Origin: a virus | IMG/VR virus record: IMGVR_UViG_3300017786_000008 | Span: 16,093-80,092 of that record | Length of the DNA: 64,000 nucleotides | Direction: 5' to 3' (one strand) | Shown here: positions 61,301 through 64,000 of the stretch, one piece after another | How the letters are laid out: every line of letters starts with the position of its first letter | How positions within the stretch are numbered: position 1 is the stretch's first letter | Translations under genes and position numbers: made by a program | The notes under the pieces: generated by a model | Seen by the model: only the letters and a program-made list of their open reading frames with translations | Database searches by the model: none | Told to the model about the DNA's origin: nothing

Positions 61301-64000
61301 GGTTAAATATAAGATTTAGTGGTGCACCTGGTACTGGTGGTGTATAACTAGAAACATTGTCAGTTGTTATATATTGAATTGCTTCTATTAATCCAGGATA
61401 CACACCAACACTTACACTACTATTAACTGTATCCTCTGTGGTGTACTGGTATGAAACTCCGTCAGTAGCACCAGTAAAAGTAAATTGCGTATTTAATGAA
61501 TTATTGACTGGGTCATATACAGTAGCTGGATTAATACCCACATTATTCCAAATTGATGTTATTGGGTCTGTGTCGGTCTCTACGAATTTTTTATATCTCC
61601 ACCATATAGAACCTATTTTTAATAATAAAGAAACCGGCACCTTATGTAGAGCAGGCATTTGATTGAACATAACAGCCACGTAATCTGATAATTCAGAACC
61701 AGTAGACCCTTTATAGCTACCCTTAAAACTAACTCTATCTCTAAAGTTTATTAAAGGTAGTGAATTTAAAAATAAGTACGCCCCTAAAGTATAAGGATTG
61801 GCTGTACCAGCTTTTTCATTAGTAACCCCATCTAATAATGCATTTATAAAATAAGGGGTGTTTAACATAGAAGTAAGTCTTTTAACTGTTTGGTCTATGT
61901 CTTGATTAAATATTGTGGGTGGGTTTACTAAATTTACTGGTGTTAGAGAGTTTTGTATGTCACCCTCAGTATATGTTAAAGTATTAATATACTCTAGTTT
62001 AAGTTGGTAATATTCATTGACTATATTTTTATCACTAATCGGACCTACAGGGGTGGATGTTCTCCAAGCACTAGGTTCAAACGGACTACTACATATGGCG
62101 TAATCTGTAAGATAACTAATAGTTTCATTGTCTTTTAAAACTCCTGTACGATTTACATCATAATACAAACTTTTACCAATATTATAAAAATCTCCCGGAC
62201 CAGATATTAGTTTACCACCAGCAAAATTATTTACCACCCAACTAGCAGAACTGTTATAAATAATTGGTGCTACATCGAAAAATCCTGTGGTGGTTTTAGA
62301 AACGTTTAAAGCTTCCACATTTAAAGGGAAGTTTTTAGATATGATTTCAAACGGGTTATTTGGTCTATATTCAATTCTGAATGTTTGTTGGTTAAATGGT
62401 GTTACTACCCCAAAATTTTCATATATAGTAAAATTATATGGTGAGGTAGATTTTAACTTTAGTTCTATATCCTCAAAACTATTTAAACTACCAATAAACT
62501 CTTGTAGTTTTGGATTTTCTTCTATTTGTTTATTTATATTTTGTGCTTCGTACCCGGCTAACTCATTTAAAGTTTCACCAATTATGGATTGTGAAGGTAG
62601 TTGTTGGTACCTTGTCATAACACTCCCAAATGTTACCACTGCTTGTGCTCTATCTAATATTTCAAATAGAAATTGTACGTTATCTTTAGTTTGGTACGGT
62701 ACTGTATCGGATGGCCAATCTCTTACATTAATAGGTGTGAATTGTTTAACGATTCCACTATTAACTGTAGCAAATTTATAATCACTATTACGATAGGTTG
62801 TACTTTTAACGTATTCCTCAACAAATTCTACCTCAGGCCAATACACTTTATTACTACCTTGTGTCACATCTATAACATCTTTTGCTCCGGGATATTTTAA
62901 AACAGCTGAAGTAATCCCACACTCACCCTCTTCTTCTACAACATAGTATTGTGGCCAAGGATAACATATTTCATTTGCTGCTGCAGTATTTTTTGGTGTG
63001 TCGTTGGAACTATTTGCCACATTTAGTCTATTCGGGTTACTTCTAACTTTCATAGCTTTTGTGTGGGCATCGTCTAAGAGCCTTAAAAATGTGTCAGCTC
63101 CCGCTAAAATAACAGCAAAAACATTTCTTATTGTTGGTACAAATCCTAAATAGTTTTGTAGTCTTTCATTCAACTCAGCAGAAACAACTTCTGACATTTC
63201 TTTTGCCTTTTTATCAAAATCTTTTTTTTGTAAATTCCATTTACCGTAAAATGATTGTTCTGATATATTAGTAATAAACCAAGGTTCTAAGTCTGGTGTT
63301 GTATTACCATCATTATCAGTTGTTGGTTTTAGATTTTCAGTATTTTCTACTTGAATACCTTCTGGACCATTAACTTTCATACTTTCATACATCTGTATTA
63401 TATCCTCTTCAAGATATTGATTAACCTTATAGTCACCAAAAAAACCAAATGTGTTATTTTGGTCTAATTTAGTTAAAGCTGGGTGGATGGTTTTTATTAA
63501 TCCCTCATTTGCATCTACCTCAGCGTTTGTCAATAATTCACTTCTATTACCATTGCCCTTTTTAACCTGTTCGTTAATAAAACCAATACCTTTAAGTGGG
63601 TAGGCTGTGACCCAAACTTTTTTACTTACAGCATTTCCTTGACCATCAACCTCACTAATTATTATTTCTACTTGCTCACCTAAATCAGTTGCAAGGTATT
63701 CCATTAACCAATCAGTTTTAAATTGTTCTTTTAGTTTATCTAAAGTTTCTTCATATTTTAGTTTATCTGTGGTTACTGTTAAATTTTTTTGTCCATATAG
63801 TTTACCTAAATCTTTATCTAAAGATTTAATCTTATCTATTAATTCTACTATAGTATATTCTGGAAAGTCTTGAGGTATGAGTTTACCTCTTTTGTATATG
63901 TCGTAAACATTATGCATTACCTGTCTACCTTTAGTAGCTGTAATATTTTCTCCCTCTACTCTGGTTGGATACATGTATGGGGCTGTAACACATTGGTGCA
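58380..64000 (-). CDS. Giant tail/baseplate-hub-like protein with C-terminal M23 peptidase domain (5' end outside window)
   Basis: The frame is open past the ATG at 63974 to the window edge (TQCVTAPYMYPTRV), so the true start is probably upstream; at least 1864 aa are visible. The body is mixed alpha/beta with no membrane segment. Near residues 1530-1610 a beta-rich segment (SRSYTAKITCMGNVTIQPTQ) followed by FNGPYLIINVEHDI resembles hub or gpD-like tail proteins. The C-terminus (about 1690-1864) is an M23 endopeptidase-like domain: HLGVD (H1702, D1706) and HLHLE (H1828, H1830) keep the zinc ligands, but the usual His of the YxHL motif is Tyr (SYLREG). It would cut peptidoglycan during entry. 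Confidence 0.75.
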   Translation of the reverse strand, partial: HQCVTAPYMYPTRVEGENITATKGRQVMHNVYDIYKRGKLIPQDFPEYTIVELIDKIKSLDKDLGKLYGQKNLTVTTDKLKYEETLDKLKEQFKTDWLMEYLATDLGEQVEIIISEVDGQGNAVSKKVWVTAYPLKGIGFINEQVKKGNGNRSELLTNAEVDANEGLIKTIHPALTKLDQNNTFGFFGDYKVNQYLEEDIIQMYESMKVNGPEGIQVENTENLKPTTDNDGNTTPDLEPWFITNISEQSFYGKWNLQKKDFDKKAKEMSEVVSAELNERLQNYLGFVPTIRNVFAVILAGADTFLRLLDDAHTKAMKVRSNPNRLNVANSSNDTPKNTAAANEICYPWPQYYVVEEEGECGITSAVLKYPGAKDVIDVTQGSNKVYWPEVEFVEEYVKSTTYRNSDYKFATVNSGIVKQFTPINVRDWPSDTVPYQTKDNVQFLFEILDRAQAVVTFGSVMTRYQQLPSQSIIGETLNELAGYEAQNINKQIEENPKLQEFIGSLNSFEDIELKLKSTSPYNFTIYENFGVVTPFNQQTFRIEYRPNNPFEIISKNFPLNVEALNVSKTTTGFFDVAPIIYNSSASWVVNNFAGGKLISGPGDFYNIGKSLYYDVNRTGVLKDNETISYLTDYAICSSPFEPSAWRTSTPVGPISDKNIVNEYYQLKLEYINTLTYTEGDIQNSLTPVNLVNPPTIFNQDIDQTVKRLTSMLNTPYFINALLDGVTNEKAGTANPYTLGAYLFLNSLPLINFRDRVSFKGSYKGSTGSELSDYVAVMFNQMPALHKVPVSLLLKIGSIWWRYKKFVETDTDPITSIWNNVGINPATVYDPVNNSLNTQFTFTGATDGVSYQYTTEDTVNSSVSVGVYPGLIEAIQYITTDNVSSYTPPVPGAPLNLIFNPLVFPNVDLNLTIENETDLSFNTTDGAKVNYYNVYLDSKNINDESLGVKFGNNRKPERYFILYPSCGGIKWTEAPAFEDEGSLNPSVAGNNVNSLHNGASRLLWHSSPKGYFQHKSTYKPPTNRYFKETNPNTKKQSTPWSLIENPNYSTIEELRGVFNKYQLDEFEKMFLDYATENFNPTSHGGTFKNFIKEITIIEDFNLSELALSVDAINARELLIGQAKKFEESVKNFLFTYVDYAHNSTTNLDMVVNGSTVLQNFMALYTKNTDYNFGTYIESTTLIPTTPGVSFPTLTQEHIDMQINVGEHYKGGTPFDLLVPTNTSNPFYNFFVTARPDGNGITFNTSNIEAFAPIIRMYGTYCATQGNIPAHEYFTLLFNQLEVLNNKEENYVNTILKETKKKIKKEKNLSKLKEPNDRPDVEADDLKLELYTGFKTLNDRWVSGINLTATGGTLFERFLFLDRANRDIGSEAIVNIWDILKLDSPFDDASSKTLTQSIASYLSIILANNYFNFIPLPSYINFFNVEGDNSQLQGNAMFGTFTTVDYLDSKPAFLCQYVGKTSSQLDVKTSNNGYSTDTFNVNNTANNPLLAEECGDRNLSNKVMGFNVDFGIPNQNIFESVTLDQSQYQNTAESYKVLQEMANSGGGGATTMASLSLFNVYASRSYTAKITCMGNVTIQPTQYFQLRYLPMFNGPYLIINVEHDIRPNTIETSFEGVRVPIPKLPRIDDLVQRVNESLYKEAEANLKETRQPNYYYDDLTATPQQMKLTPDKNGYIDSGSTYVTLSEDNMFWGDAIIPVIVDISEDNPLQPHLGVDFTPTVQFTELATSEEGIGVYPIMDGLVTAVIDGCIIGNTNENCARGNFVEITKTLIENPVVGETAYYKVTYSYLREGILVAANAGVESTINRNAIGTYVGGNTMNGKKLGKLGNTGNSKGQHLHLEIRRGVGQEDGSVVEHILNPKHFLPEYRPPQPL

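Overview
The window is a stretch of an AT-rich, large tailed-phage genome (a contractile, T4-like myovirus by gene content). Every gene I accept lies on the minus strand, so transcription runs from position 64000 towards 1. Genes are tightly packed, with many ATGA/TAATG or short overlaps. Only three gaps exceed about 80 bases: 3509-3664, 47294-47395 and 57259-57343. No tRNA, rRNA, CRISPR array, insertion sequence or homing endonuclease was seen. Several signs point to a Bacteroidota (probably flavobacterial) host. Start codons are preceded by A/T-rich sequence rather than Shine-Dalgarno motifs. A TTTG-N20-TATATTTA promoter-like signal precedes the ssDNA-binding protein gene. SprB-like repeats occur in a virion protein, and a DUF5522-type protein is present. 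The host remains an inference.

In transcription order: (1) 64000-58083 holds the C-terminal part of a giant tail or baseplate-hub-like protein ending in an M23 peptidase domain, plus a small protein. (2) 58090-50000 is a replication and nucleotide block: an acidic coiled-coil protein, gp32-like SSB, UvsX/RecA, an FKBP-type prolyl isomerase, RNase H/5'-3' exonuclease, an unknown protein, DnaB/gp41-like helicase, a monomeric B12-dependent (class II) ribonucleotide reductase and two small Cys-rich proteins. (3) 49700-13764 is the virion block. It starts with baseplate wedge proteins gp25 and gp6 and continues with very large structural or adhesin-like proteins: a 1140-aa protein with a hydrophobic segment, a 2634-aa Cys-rich modular protein, a 1304-aa protein with a His-rich motif, a 1186-aa protein with SprB-like repeats, and a set of proteins sharing an N-terminal domain, one carrying a dockerin-like module. 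A nucleotidyltransferase-like protein sits inside this block. (4) 13753-4628 is a second DNA-metabolism block: RuvC-like resolvase, DnaG-type primase, PD-(D/E)XK nuclease, a ParB-like/membrane fusion, Mre11-like gp47 and Rad50-like gp46. Between 47 and 46 lie a DegT/DnrJ aminotransferase and a GT2 glycosyltransferase. (5) 4615-1 holds an unknown protein, a glutaredoxin-like protein, a phage RpoD-type sigma factor with a structured leader, and a run of envelope or lysis-like genes: a four-helix membrane protein, a degenerate amidase-like protein, a Lys-rich membrane-anchored coiled coil and the start of a secreted protein.

The most interesting parts are the virion adhesion modules: CBM-like and Cys-knot-like repeats, SprB-like repeats, a dockerin-like module and exchangeable N-terminal domains. 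Together they look like a modular glycan- or surface-recognition apparatus. Also of note are the sugar-enzyme pair splitting genes 46 and 47, a membrane-anchored ParB-like protein, and a sigma factor whose leader could be a regulatory point.
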